The notes: generated by a model not told the origin, from the sequence alone. A stretch of 64,000 bases of DNA from Hyphococcus formosus (GCF_046736345.1 NZ_CP157210.1:1798001-1862000); one strand, 5' to 3'; shown: positions 9,229 through 16,978, counted from the stretch's first letter. Numbers and translations: made by a program.

Positions 9229-9834
9229 CTATTCGGGTGTTTCTTCCAATGGGATCCGATCGCCTCGCTCCTTATATTCAGACCAATCATCAGAACGCCA
9301 ATATGGTGTGTTCAAAAACCATTCCTGCATAGAGACAGGTATCGATTCTAATGTCAGAAAAAGGCGTTCTTCATTGGAGGCCGCGAAAGCTGCGAGGTCC
9401 GCAATATCCTGCCCGTCTAGTTCTATGACGTACCCTAGCTCAACCGATTGTAGTGAAATCATAGCCCCTGCCCCTCGCCACATTCGGGCAGAAAACTCTA
9501 TTGGATTTACACTCGATTGATTTGCAGGCCTATCAAGTTGTGGAGCTGCTGTTCCACCTACATCATTTATCTGATGACAAATCACACAGCCTTTCGTGAT
9601 GAACAAAATTCTCCCGCGACGCGGATTTACTTCTGGTAACTCAACGTCAATTTGAGCGGGTGGTTTACTCAGCGCTTCCAGTCGTTCCGTCGAGCGTTCG
9701 ACCCCATCTGATTGCTGTATGGATTCGTCTATCCCTCTTTCCGATTCTCGGACACAGGCTGTGACAACGAAAAATAATCCCAAGGCAAACGGCAACCGAT
9801 AGAGCGGGAGGTTTCTATTCGAATACCTGTTCAT
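9229..9834 (-). CDS. Lipoprotein c-type cytochrome
   Basis: Of about 201 residues from ATG 9834; a TTG five codons earlier also opens the frame, but ATG follows a GGA-rich site. The N-terminus is a lipoprotein signal with lipobox V-T-A-C (Cys27), so it should be anchored in the periplasm. A single heme motif CVICH lies at 83-87, preceded by N-P-R-R-G-R-I-L-F as in class I cytochromes. The rest has acidic patches and M-W-R-G-A-G-A-M, which might supply the sixth ligand. Partner and electron route are unknown. It is divergent from the host-attachment gene with an FNR box between them. Confidence 0.85.
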   Translation of the reverse strand: MNRYSNRNLPLYRLPFALGLFFVVTACVRESERGIDESIQQSDGVERSTERLEALSKPPAQIDVELPEVNPRRGRILFITKGCVICHQINDVGGTAAPQLDRPANQSSVNPIEFSARMWRGAGAMISLQSVELGYVIELDGQDIADLAAFAASNEERLFLTLESIPVSMQEWFLNTPYWRSDDWSEYKERGDRIPLEETPE

Positions 9835-9919
9835 CCCATTTCCAATCAACTCATCATTCGCTTGATCAAAGGCACCGGATCTCAGCTAGCCTTTTATAAA
9901 GCACCTCCCCAAATGAGTA

Positions 9920-9933
9920 TTGATGCAGGTCAA
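9920..9933. promoter_or_regulatory. FNR/FixK box in divergent promoter region
   Basis: TTGATGCAGGTCAA matches the FNR/FixK consensus. It lies between the leftward cytochrome gene (about 86 bp from its start) and the rightward host-attachment pseudogene (about 70 bp from its original ATG), and could serve either. Confidence 0.75.
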
Positions 9934-9995
9934 TTCTCTCGATCTGAATATTAGTAATGTGCAGGCAGGATGGAATTGAAAACACGGAAATCGAA

Positions 9996-10451
9996 ATGCC
10001 CTTCGCAAAAAGGAAAACTTGATTTTTGGTTACAGACGGTGCAAAAGCACGCTTGTACGAAAGCCAAGGGCCTCGAACCGACTTTTCACTGAAGAATGAA
10101 TGGTTGGAAAAGGAAGCCCGTACTCCGTCTCGCGAATTAGATAGCGAGCGGCCGGTCCGTGGACGTACGATAGGAACTGGTGCGCCATACGCTGTTGATG
10201 TCCCATCATCACATGAAAAGGCGAAAGCACATTTTCTCTCGGCAAGGGCCGAGGACATAAATGCGGGTCATGAAGACGCGAAATTTGATCAACTGGTAAT
10301 TGCGGCCGCTCCGTCGGCATTAGGGATATTGCGTAAAAAGCTATCAACGGATGTAATTACGAAACTAATTGCGATATTGGACAAAGATCTTACAAACTTC
10401 TCGGACCAGGACCTACACTCATACTTTATTGAGCGACTGGAACGTTGGTGA
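9996..10451 (+). pseudogene. Host attachment family gene with in-frame TGA
   Basis: From ATG 9996 the frame reads M-P-F-A-K-R-K-T, then TGA at 10020-10022, then F-L-V-T-D-G-A-K-A-R-L-Y-E-S and on to the normal end. Members of this family (protein required for attachment to host cells, baeRF-like) begin with K-x-W-x-L-V-A-D-G-A-R-A, so TGA stands where TGG (Trp) is expected: a one-base nonsense change. The rest is intact: 141 codons from the first possible restart, TTG 10026, which would give a protein lacking the first residues. TGA is an ordinary stop elsewhere here, so recoding is unlikely. Restart, sequencing error or recent inactivation all remain possible. An FNR box lies upstream. Confidence 0.8.
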
Positions 10452-10578
10452 AACGCTCACCCACCTTTGCTGCAAAACTCTAGCTGTATCGCGCTTTCAA
10501 AGGTGCATCGTTACCACTGCGCCAATCTACTGAACGATACGTGCAGTTTTTATCGAATCATCGGGTCCAACAGAAAAC

Positions 10579-10592
10579 TTGACTTACCTCAA
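10579..10592. promoter_or_regulatory. FNR/FixK-like box upstream of CBS gene
   Basis: TTGACTTACCTCAA has one mismatch in the right half-site to TTGAC-N4-GTCAA. Its centre is about 65 bp before the CBS gene start at 10651. A weaker match than the other boxes. Confidence 0.55.
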
Positions 10593-10650
10593 TGGCAGGA
10601 ACGTCAGTTTCGGCAAGATAGCATGGAATATATTGAGAAAGGGAAGCGAC

Positions 10651-11085
10651 ATGCTTGTTGAAGAAGTCATGACTAAGGGGATTCGTATTGCGGAGGCCGA
10701 TGAGAAAATCGCTCACGCAGCAAAGAAAATGCGCACGCAGAATATTGGTGCATTACCCGTCATAGACAATCATAAACTGGTCGGCATGTTGACAGACCGA
10801 GATATTGCTATTCGGGCGGTCGGCGCAAATAAGGACCTAAGCGAGACAACTGTTCGTGATGTTATGTCGGAAGAATGCTTTTGGTGTTCAGCATCTGAAG
10901 ACCTTGAAGATGCAGTCCGTATTATGGAACAAAATCGAGTCCGTCGGCTGCCCGTGATGAATAAGCAGCAAGAGATTATCGGCATGCTTAGCCTCGAGGA
11001 TGTCGCGCTTTATGCGCCAGCATCATTGACCGGCGAAGTTTTGAAAGCAGTTGCAAACCGCGAATACGAAATCGTGGCAACTTAA
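10651..11085 (+). CDS. CBS-pair protein
   Basis: Soluble protein of 144 residues made almost entirely of two CBS motifs. The first starts V-E-E-V-M-T-K-G and contains L-V-G-M-L-T-D-R-D-I-A-I-R; the second starts V-R-D-V-M-S-E-E and contains E-I-I-G-M-L-S-L-E-D-V-A. Such pairs bind AMP/ATP-type ligands and often act as energy-state sensors. The frame is open upstream to 10579, but ATG 10651 is preceded by AAAGGGAAG at the right distance and begins exactly where the family does. It lies between the host-attachment pseudogene and the second usp gene. The partner protein is unknown. Confidence 0.88.
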   Translation: MLVEEVMTKGIRIAEADEKIAHAAKKMRTQNIGALPVIDNHKLVGMLTDRDIAIRAVGANKDLSETTVRDVMSEECFWCSASEDLEDAVRIMEQNRVRRLPVMNKQQEIIGMLSLEDVALYAPASLTGEVLKAVANREYEIVAT

Positions 11086-11223
11086 GACGTAATCGCCAAA
11101 GTTCAGGCGAGCCGCCTTCAATTACTCAACTGCGAATGGCGTCGCCATGAAAATGGCAATCAACTCGATAACAGGTCTCGTTGCTCGGGTTTAAGTCGTT
11201 CAATCAGGCCGGGGAGTTATGTG

Positions 11224-12099
11224 ATGACCTTACAGAATATTCTGGTGCCGTTTCAAAATATAGAAACCGGTGTCCAGGCCTTTAACACCGCGACACTGCT
11301 GGCCAAACATTTTAAAGTCCACCTCAATGTCGTCCATATTCGTCAAAAATTTCCTTTGCCGGCTGGGTATTACTACCCAATTGCTGGCACCTATTTTCAA
11401 GAGAGTATGAACGCGGAGACAGCCGGGGCCGGCCGACTGGCTAACGAGTTGAAAACCAAATACGAGGAGCTCTGCGAACAACGAGGGATTGCGCGCACCG
11501 GGATGGGTAACCACGACGAATCTCTGGGCACCACCGCCTCATGGGACGATCTCTATTCAAATTATTCATTCGATTTTGCGCGCGAAGCTCGGCTTGCCGA
11601 CCTTGCAGTCGTCGCCAGAACGAAAGGTACCCCATCAACAGACAACAGCGCCATGATCGAAGAACTGATTTTCCAATCAGCCCGCCCAGTACTCATTGAT
11701 ACAGCCGCTGGACCAATAGCAGAATTTCCCAAAACCGTTGTCGTTGCGTGGGATGGTGGGCGCGAAGCCGCGCGCGCACTTAGCGCAATAATACCCATGC
11801 TAAAAGAAGCGGAAACTGTGTTCGTTAGCTCAATAGGCGAACTGGAACCTGCGGCCGCCCTACCTGAAAGAGCCGCGGCCTTTTTACGTTTGCATGGAAT
11901 TCACGCGCTACCTAATCATCCCAGCGTTAGAAAAGGGCAAAGTCGCGAAGAGCGGTTCCTAGAGCACGCGGAAAATCGTGACGCAGATATGATTGTGATG
12001 GGCGCGTATTCTCACAGTAGGTGGCGCGAGGTAATATTGGGCGGTTTTACAAAGTTTATGTTGCATCACGCGAACACACCAATTGTGATGGCGCATTGA
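11224..12099 (+). CDS. Universal stress protein, tandem UspA domains
   Basis: Paralogue of the 4373-5242 gene: about 291 residues, beginning with Q-N-I-L-V-P-F, a second domain at T-V-V-V-A-W-D-G-G-R-E-A-A-R, and the end motif MGAYSHSRWREVILGGFT. ATG 11224 sits 7 bp after GGGGAG and is preferred to GTG 11221. Cytosolic stress protein; binding of nucleotide is likely from the glycine-rich ending but activity is unknown. No clear FNR box lies in the 138 bp upstream, unlike its paralogue. It converges with the fixK-type gene. Confidence 0.9.
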   Translation: MTLQNILVPFQNIETGVQAFNTATLLAKHFKVHLNVVHIRQKFPLPAGYYYPIAGTYFQESMNAETAGAGRLANELKTKYEELCEQRGIARTGMGNHDESLGTTASWDDLYSNYSFDFAREARLADLAVVARTKGTPSTDNSAMIEELIFQSARPVLIDTAAGPIAEFPKTVVVAWDGGREAARALSAIIPMLKEAETVFVSSIGELEPAAALPERAAAFLRLHGIHALPNHPSVRKGQSREERFLEHAENRDADMIVMGAYSHSRWREVILGGFTKFMLHHANTPIVMAH

Positions 12100-12148
12100 A
12101 GACGACATAATTTTCTTTGCCGCCGGAACACAATAATAACCCCATAGA

Positions 12149-12826
12149 TTAATTTGAATTGTGCGTTATCTCTTCCAGCGAAGCCGTGTCCTGAATTGAG
12201 AAAAGCCGCGCGGATTCAAATATGATTACGCCACGTTTTTTCATTTCGGTCAGCGCTCGACAAACCGTTTCAATAGTAAGCCCTAAGTGATCGGCTATAT
12301 CCTGTCGGCTCATTATAAATCGAATATTACTCGTTGCTTTTTGTTCACGTGAAAGCCTAATTAAAAATGCTGCCACCCGTTGAATAGCACTCATTCGACC
12401 GAGCATGATCATCCTTTCGCGGGAGCTATGCAAGCGAGCCATTAGCGTGTCTAGCAATTGCTGAGAAAGTTTGGGGCATGATGCGACTGCCTTTAAAAAC
12501 GGATCGCGTGAATAGCAACGCACAGCGCAATCAGTAATGGCCTCAGCGGTGTGTAGCTGGTCTTCCAATTCCGAAATCCCAAAGAGATCGCCTACCCCGT
12601 AAAAATCAGCCACCTGGCGGCGACCGTCCTCTAGTGTGTTATACTCCTTAACAACGCCACTCACGACCTGATAACAATAAGGCGCGCTCTCACCCTCTAC
12701 ATAGAGCGTTTCGCCCGCTTTGAACCGAACGACATTCGCATTTTTGGCAAGCTTGAAATCAGATGCGCCGGGCCAAATCGCGCTCTGGTCGTAAAAAGGA
12801 CTTTGGACTTGTGCTGAACACATCAT
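12149..12826 (-). CDS. fixK: Crp/Fnr-family regulator, FixK-type
   Basis: Transcription factor of 225 residues: cyclic-nucleotide-like sensor fold (about 25-130), dimer helix, and a winged helix with recognition helix T-I-E-T-V-C-R-A (184-191). E186 and R190 match the FNR/FixK residues that read TTGA half-sites, so it should bind the TTGAT-N4-ATCAA boxes seen through this island. Only one Cys (Cys3) lies near the N-terminus, so the FNR-type iron-sulfur cluster is unlikely; oxygen sensing would come through FixL/FixJ. Cys189 in the recognition helix recalls the redox-sensitive Cys of rhizobial FixK2. Two adjacent ATGs (12826, 12823) are possible starts. Tandem repeats upstream may be FixJ sites. 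Confidence 0.88.
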   Translation of the reverse strand: MMCSAQVQSPFYDQSAIWPGASDFKLAKNANVVRFKAGETLYVEGESAPYCYQVVSGVVKEYNTLEDGRRQVADFYGVGDLFGISELEDQLHTAEAITDCAVRCYSRDPFLKAVASCPKLSQQLLDTLMARLHSSRERMIMLGRMSAIQRVAAFLIRLSREQKATSNIRFIMSRQDIADHLGLTIETVCRALTEMKKRGVIIFESARLFSIQDTASLEEITHNSN

Positions 12827-12912
12827 AGTAACCTCACCTGATACGAATGAACCTAACGCAACCCACGAAAATATATTGATTGGATCATCAAGGTTTTTAT
12901 ATTGTGGTGATT

Positions 12913-12930
12913 ACCTAGGTATTCTCTACA
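12913..12930. promoter_or_regulatory. Third copy of the fixK upstream repeat
   Basis: On the minus strand this reads TGTAGAGAATACCTAGGT, a variant of the 14-bp repeat at 13031-13058 with one inserted base. It lies about 90 bp upstream of the fixK start and may be a proximal operator for the same regulator. Confidence 0.45.
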
Positions 12931-13030
12931 CTGAAGGCCCCGCTATCGCGCGTTGACCCGAACGCTTCCGCGATGTCGGTATTTATTGACGACGCTTAAC
13001 CATTGAAAAGCTCAGTAATTTGCGCACTTC

Positions 13031-13058
13031 TAGGTATTTCTACGTAGGTAGTTCTACG
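13031..13058. repeat. Tandem 14-bp repeat, putative FixJ operator
   Basis: On the minus strand two direct copies abut: CGTAGAACTACCTA and CGTAGAAATACCTA (13/14 identical). They lie about 205-230 bp upstream of fixK and directly after the fixJ stop codon. The repeat contains TACGTAGG-like elements of the kind bound by LuxR-type response regulators. Binding by FixJ is inferred from position and the known FixJ-to-fixK circuit. Confidence 0.5.
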
Positions 13059-13082
13059 TTGCGACTCTCCGCCTTGCGACAA

Positions 13083-13715
13083 CTATTCACAAAGGCCTAG
13101 CGCAACTGCCATGCGGATTAATTCCGCGAAACTGCCGGCTTGCATCTTTGCAATCAGGTTTTTCCTATGGGCCTCTACGGTCCTGGGGCTGATATCGAAG
13201 CGCCGGGCGATCTCTTTACTCGTCGCGCCTTCGACAAGCTCCTGAATGACCTCTTTTTCTCTCGGCGTTAATGCATCAAACCGCGCTTTTACCTCTGGTA
13301 GAGCGCTCAAATCATGATTAGACGCGGACCCAATTTCTTTGGTTGCTCTAGTTAGCGCCGCTGTGACTTCCTCCGCAGTAAATGGTTTTTCTAGAAAATA
13401 TGCTGCGCCAGATTGCATTGCTCGAACGGCTAATGGAATATCGCCGTGGGCCGTCATAACTACGACCGGAAGTTCAGTTCCTTCGGATTTCAGGTGTGAG
13501 AGCAGCTCTATTCCCTGCATGCCCGGCATGCACACATCGACGAGTAATGCTGCATTACTCAGATCGCAATTCTGCAATTCATCGAGAAAAGTCTCAGCGG
13601 AATTAAAACATGTCACCGAATAGTCAGCTGCGGTAAGAAGTGCCGAGACGCCGCGCCGAACTGCGGCATCGTCATCAACAAGGAATATCGACACTGGACG
13701 GGCTTTTTCTACCAT
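13083..13715 (-). CDS. fixJ: FixJ-type response regulator
   Basis: Of 210 residues: receiver domain (about 7-125) with the acidic pair D-D-D near residue 14, the phospho-acceptor Asp in L-L-V-D-V-C-M-P-G-M, and the switch Thr and Lys in V-M-T-A-H-G and L-E-K-P-F; then a LuxR-type helix-turn-helix beginning L-T-P-R-E-K-E-V. This is the FixJ/TtrR layout. Phosphorylated FixJ normally activates fixK under low oxygen. It lies 5 bp after fixL and is surely co-transcribed. Its own stop is followed by the tandem repeats in front of fixK. Confidence 0.92.
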   Translation of the reverse strand: MVEKARPVSIFLVDDDAAVRRGVSALLTAADYSVTCFNSAETFLDELQNCDLSNAALLVDVCMPGMQGIELLSHLKSEGTELPVVVMTAHGDIPLAVRAMQSGAAYFLEKPFTAEEVTAALTRATKEIGSASNHDLSALPEVKARFDALTPREKEVIQELVEGATSKEIARRFDISPRTVEAHRKNLIAKMQAGSFAELIRMAVALGLCE

Positions 13716-13720
13716 TATAT

Positions 13721-15214
13721 CTAACTAATTATCGGTAAACGGAACACAAAAGTGCAACCACCTGATTCTTTATTATGTGCGCATATTTCGCCTTGATGTG
13801 CGTCAATTATCGCCTTTGAAATTGATAATCCAATACCCGTTCCATCGTCTTTGTTAGACACAAATGGCTGAAAAAGTTGATCTTTGATTTCATCTGCAAG
13901 ACCAACCCCACTATCCTCTACAGATACCTCGATACATTTATCAGTCCTTTTCGTCGAAATCGATAATCGCCGTTCTGGCGCAGCCCGCATTGCATCTATC
14001 GCATTGCGAATAAGATTGGTTACCACCTGCTGAATTTGAACACGATCAAGCATCATCTCGCCCGCTCTTTTATCAAAATTTGTTTCAACGCGTATTCCAT
14101 CCGCATCCGCGCCGATGAGCGCAATCTTACTGGCGTCTTCAACGACTTTATTAACATCGTGAATGCTTCGTGCGGTTTTTCTCTTACGCACGAAATCTCT
14201 CATATTGCTAATGATTTCGCTCGCGCGCTTGATCTCCCCTATCGCATCATCAAGCATCTCGGTCGTATTCAAAAATCTTTCTTCATTATCTTTCTTAAGA
14301 GTCAAAGACACAGCGCCAGTTAGGCTAGCCGCTGCTGTCAACGGTTGGTTCAACTCATGCGCGATTGACGTCGCGATCTCTCCCATGGCCCCGAGCCGTC
14401 CAGCGTGATGTAATTGCTCTTGAGTTTCATTGAGGCGACGTTCGGTATCTATGCGCTCAGTGACGTCCTCCACGAACCCGACATAAATATCATTATCATT
14501 GTGGAATTCGCTTACATGCAAAATCGCAGGAAACACCTCACCATTTTGTCTCAGCGCCTTAATAAGCCTTGCCTTGCCGATTATTCTTCGCTCACCCGTT
14601 TCCGCATAATGGCTAATATATTGATCATGCCGAGACCGGTCTGGTTCGGGCATTAGCATTTTTATATTTTTGCCGAGCACATCCACTTCTCTATAGCCGA
14701 ATGTTAACTCTGCTTGCCGGCTAAAGGTCAGTATTCGACCTTTTTCATTTATGGTAATGACCGCCACCGGTGAGGCATCAATTATAGACCGCAAAAACGC
14801 CTGACTTTCTTGGAGTGCCGCTTCCCTCGAGCGCCGGTGTGTCAGGTCCTTGCCACTAGCAACGATGTACGAAATTGAGTTAGCCTCATGTATGATTGGC
14901 CGGAGGGACCACTCTATCAATACGCGCCCATTGTCTTTGACCGTCCAATATCCGGAAAATTCAAATAATGCATCTGCTTGCTGCGCATCGAATATGGTAG
15001 ACTTAACATGCTCTGCGTCTTCTGATGACGCAAAAAGATCCCAGAATTTTCTTCCTGATACTTCGTGCCCGGCAAAACCTGAGAGCGTCTCGCAGGATTT
15101 ATTAAACCGTAGAACGTCCCCAGATGGAGAAAGCAAAATCAGTGGTGCATCGACCTTATTTAGAAGCTCCTCAACTAGTGAGCCCTCAAGATCGGTCAAT
15201 ACCGGGCTTTCCAT
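13721..15214 (-). CDS. fixL: FixL-type heme PAS sensor histidine kinase
   Basis: Of 497 residues: a first PAS (about 15-125), a second PAS (about 137-255), HisKA with the phospho-acceptor His286 in A-H-E-L-N-Q-P-L, and a HATPase domain ending near 495. The second PAS carries MPEPDRSRHDQY; His196 aligns with the heme-ligating His200 of Bradyrhizobium FixL, and Arg216 aligns with the distal Arg220 that senses bound oxygen. The position of FixL Arg206 is His202 here. No transmembrane segment is seen, so it is soluble, as in Bradyrhizobium. It should autophosphorylate when oxygen leaves the heme and pass phosphate to FixJ, 5 bp downstream. Confidence 0.9.
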   Translation of the reverse strand: MESPVLTDLEGSLVEELLNKVDAPLILLSPSGDVLRFNKSCETLSGFAGHEVSGRKFWDLFASSEDAEHVKSTIFDAQQADALFEFSGYWTVKDNGRVLIEWSLRPIIHEANSISYIVASGKDLTHRRSREAALQESQAFLRSIIDASPVAVITINEKGRILTFSRQAELTFGYREVDVLGKNIKMLMPEPDRSRHDQYISHYAETGERRIIGKARLIKALRQNGEVFPAILHVSEFHNDNDIYVGFVEDVTERIDTERRLNETQEQLHHAGRLGAMGEIATSIAHELNQPLTAAASLTGAVSLTLKKDNEERFLNTTEMLDDAIGEIKRASEIISNMRDFVRKRKTARSIHDVNKVVEDASKIALIGADADGIRVETNFDKRAGEMMLDRVQIQQVVTNLIRNAIDAMRAAPERRLSISTKRTDKCIEVSVEDSGVGLADEIKDQLFQPFVSNKDDGTGIGLSISKAIIDAHQGEICAHNKESGGCTFVFRLPIIS

Positions 15215-15331
15215 ACTATCCTCACCGAGCGCACTTATTTGTTTCTTATACTAAAGTGGCACCCTGAGAATATTATCCGCAAAAGTAATACATTCAAACA
15301 ACGCAATTATGATGTGATATTATCTCAAAAC

Positions 15332-15352
15332 GTCGGTTTACCCGGTAAACCG
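15332..15352 (-). terminator. Terminator of cytochrome gene
   Basis: TCGGTTTAC and GTAAACCGA form a hairpin with a 3-base loop, and the minus strand continues CGTTTTGAG. It sits just after the stop of the leftward cytochrome gene, separating it from fixL. Confidence 0.6.
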
Positions 15353-15361
15353 AGCCTAATC

Positions 15362-15787
15362 CTAATAATTTGGCATTTCCTCATATTGCGATTGCAGAAA
15401 TGTCACCAAATCGATCAGCTCGCTAACCGTCATGACGTCATTGTAATTGCGCATCTTGGAAACCCCGTCATCGGAATATTCTTCGCTGCGGTAGTACCGA
15501 GATATTCGATGAGAGGGATTGATAACAGAGGTTACGAGCTGGCCATAGGTTTTCACCTGTGTTGTCATTCCCCCAATAACAACGCTCATTTCCGGTTCAG
15601 AATCAATCTTCAGATCATCACGCCCCGGTATTACATGGCAACTCGCGCATTGATACTGAGCGAAAATTTTCTGCCCCTTCTCCGCATTCCCGTCAGGAAG
15701 CCTGAATCCCAGTGAGGATTTCGGACTATAATCACAAGCAGAGATCGATAGCGCAGCGGCGATAAGCAGCGTATGCAAAAGTTTCAT
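15362..15787 (-). CDS. Lipoprotein c-type cytochrome
   Basis: Of 141 residues. A lipoprotein signal ends at S-I-S-A-C (Cys18). One heme motif CASCH (47-51) follows N-A-E-K-G-Q-K-I-F, a class I cytochrome c start, and a late M-R-N-Y-N-D-V-M may include the Met ligand. It should be an exported, membrane-anchored electron carrier. A perfect FNR/FixK box is centred about 76 bp upstream of its start, so low-oxygen induction is likely. A second lipoprotein cytochrome in the same island is at 9229-9834. The terminal oxidase or reductase partner is not in the window. Confidence 0.88.
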   Translation of the reverse strand: MKLLHTLLIAAALSISACDYSPKSSLGFRLPDGNAEKGQKIFAQYQCASCHVIPGRDDLKIDSEPEMSVVIGGMTTQVKTYGQLVTSVINPSHRISRYYRSEEYSDDGVSKMRNYNDVMTVSELIDLVTFLQSQYEEMPNY

Positions 15788-15856
15788 TATTGACCTCCTC
15801 GCTTCATCAGTTCAGATACCATTGCAGATCTATAAGGATTTTCTAGGCTATAAAGA

Positions 15857-15870
15857 TTGATTCCGATCAA
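15857..15870. promoter_or_regulatory. FNR/FixK box upstream of cytochrome gene
   Basis: TTGATTCCGATCAA is a perfect palindromic match to the consensus. It faces the leftward cytochrome gene at 15787 and is 53 bp from a second perfect box at 15923. Confidence 0.8.
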
Positions 15871-15922
15871 TCGCATTCCCCAAATCGCAAACTGATATTG
15901 TGTCTAGAAAAATATTCATCGA

Positions 15923-15936
15923 TTGATGCAGATCAA
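15923..15936. promoter_or_regulatory. FNR/FixK box facing rightward transcript
   Basis: TTGATGCAGATCAA is a perfect match. Rightward, TATTAA (15962) and TATAAT (15973-15978) are candidate -10 elements, which would start a transcript near 15974-15985, some 190-200 bp before the next gene. Confidence 0.75.
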
Positions 15937-16068
15937 TTATCAAACAAAAGCGGGATGCTTTTATTAAATGCCTATAATGGGGAGCCGAACTAAAGGTGCA
16001 TTGCCGAAACATATCATAGCGGTATGAACCGGTAATAGTATTCGTTAGCGACGCGACGATCCATTATG

Positions 16069-16149
16069 ACGGAGCCCGAGAGCGGGTGTCGTAAGCGCGC
16101 CGGAGGAGACTTTGGCGTAACGCGATATCCTCTCGGGCTTTCCGTTTTT
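16069..16149 (+). ncRNA. Structured leader or small RNA with terminator
   Basis: ACGGA plus GCCCGAGAG (16069-16082) pairs with CTCTCGGGC, a TT bulge and TCCGT (16130-16145), followed by a T run to 16149. The 47-base interior is also self-complementary (GCGCGCC against GGCG; GTAAGCG against CGTAACGC in part). The end looks like an intrinsic terminator placed before the phosphoribosyltransferase start at 16179. With an FNR box and TATAAT upstream this could be an oxygen-controlled small RNA of about 170 nt, or an attenuating leader. No known riboswitch class is recognised. Confidence 0.5.
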
Positions 16150-16178
16150 GATTATACTTGGTATTTTAGGGAGGACCG

Positions 16179-16808
16179 ATGTTCGACAATCGTCAACAGG
16201 CCGGTGAACTTCTCGCCCGTGCGCTGAAAAAATTAGACATCGAAGATCCAGCGATTTATGCCCTGCCGCGAGGTGGTTTACCGGTAGCAGCGGCAATCGC
16301 GAAGCACCTGAGCGCACCTCTCGATATAATACTTGTGCGCAAACTCGGTGCGCCTGGACATGCAGAGTTAGCGATCGGTGCGGTCGTTGATGGTCCGGCC
16401 CCCACCCTCGTGCTCCATCGAGATATCATTCATGAACTGAATATTTCGCAAAAATATCTCGACGATATACGGGCGACCGCGCTACGTGAAATTGAGCGAC
16501 GACGCGCGCTCTATATCGGCGACAACCAACCACTAAAACCCGAAGGGCGTAATGTAATTATCGTTGACGATGGCCTCGCGACAGGTGCGACCATGGAAAC
16601 GGCGGTTAAGGCAATGCGTCGCGCAGGTGCCAAAAATATTCTTGTTGCGGTTCCAACAGGACCCAAAGAAACTGTTTCAAAGCTTCGAAAATATGCTGAC
16701 GACGTGGTCTGCCTCGATATGCCGTTACAATTTTGGTCGGTTGGAAATCAGTACCGGAGCTTTCCCCAGCTATCTGACAAAGAGGTCATTGAAACCCTTC
16801 AAGGGTAA
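16179..16808 (+). CDS. Phosphoribosyltransferase family protein
   Basis: Cytosolic type I PRTase of 209 residues. The PRPP loop V-I-I-V-D-D-G-L-A-T-G-A-T (126-138) and the PPi loop R-K-L-G-A-P-G-H (54-61) are both clear, as is the P-R-G-G-L-P-V segment near residue 30. This subfamily, often annotated only as phosphoribosyltransferase, transfers ribose 5-phosphate from PRPP to an unknown base. GGGAGG precedes ATG 16179. It is in the same island as a PRPP synthase and an AMP-phosphorylase-like enzyme, so a shared role in nucleotide recycling is plausible. A hairpin/terminator lies immediately upstream. Confidence 0.88.
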   Translation: MFDNRQQAGELLARALKKLDIEDPAIYALPRGGLPVAAAIAKHLSAPLDIILVRKLGAPGHAELAIGAVVDGPAPTLVLHRDIIHELNISQKYLDDIRATALREIERRRALYIGDNQPLKPEGRNVIIVDDGLATGATMETAVKAMRRAGAKNILVAVPTGPKETVSKLRKYADDVVCLDMPLQFWSVGNQYRSFPQLSDKEVIETLQG

Positions 16809-16964
16809 CACTGAGTATATCAGCACCCGAGTTGATCTATGTAGGCCCAATAACATCAAGGCGAGTAAATCTAACCAAATCCAAGAAGGGATGCCAGGTG
16901 GTTGCTTAGGCCAGATTTATATCCCTGTATTCGATTACGTTCGGTCGCATCCAATGAATAACGA

Positions 16965-16978
16965 TTGACCTATATCAA
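16965..16978. promoter_or_regulatory. FNR/FixK box upstream of small membrane ORF
   Basis: TTGACCTATATCAA fits TTGA(C/T)-N4-ATCAA. Its centre is 70 bp before the ATG at 17042. Confidence 0.75.

Noticed and set aside
10020..10022. Recoding of TGA as Trp or selenocysteine
   Set aside because: TGA is used as a normal stop for many genes in the window and no SECIS-like hairpin follows. A nonsense change is simpler.
12880..12900. TTGATTGGATCATCAA near the fixK promoter as an FNR box
   Set aside because: The half-sites TTGAT and ATCAA are separated by 6 bp instead of 4, so it does not fit the consensus.
15239..15715. Rightward 158-codon ORF over the cytochrome gene
   Set aside because: It is antisense to a clear c-type cytochrome with lipobox and heme motif and has no family features.
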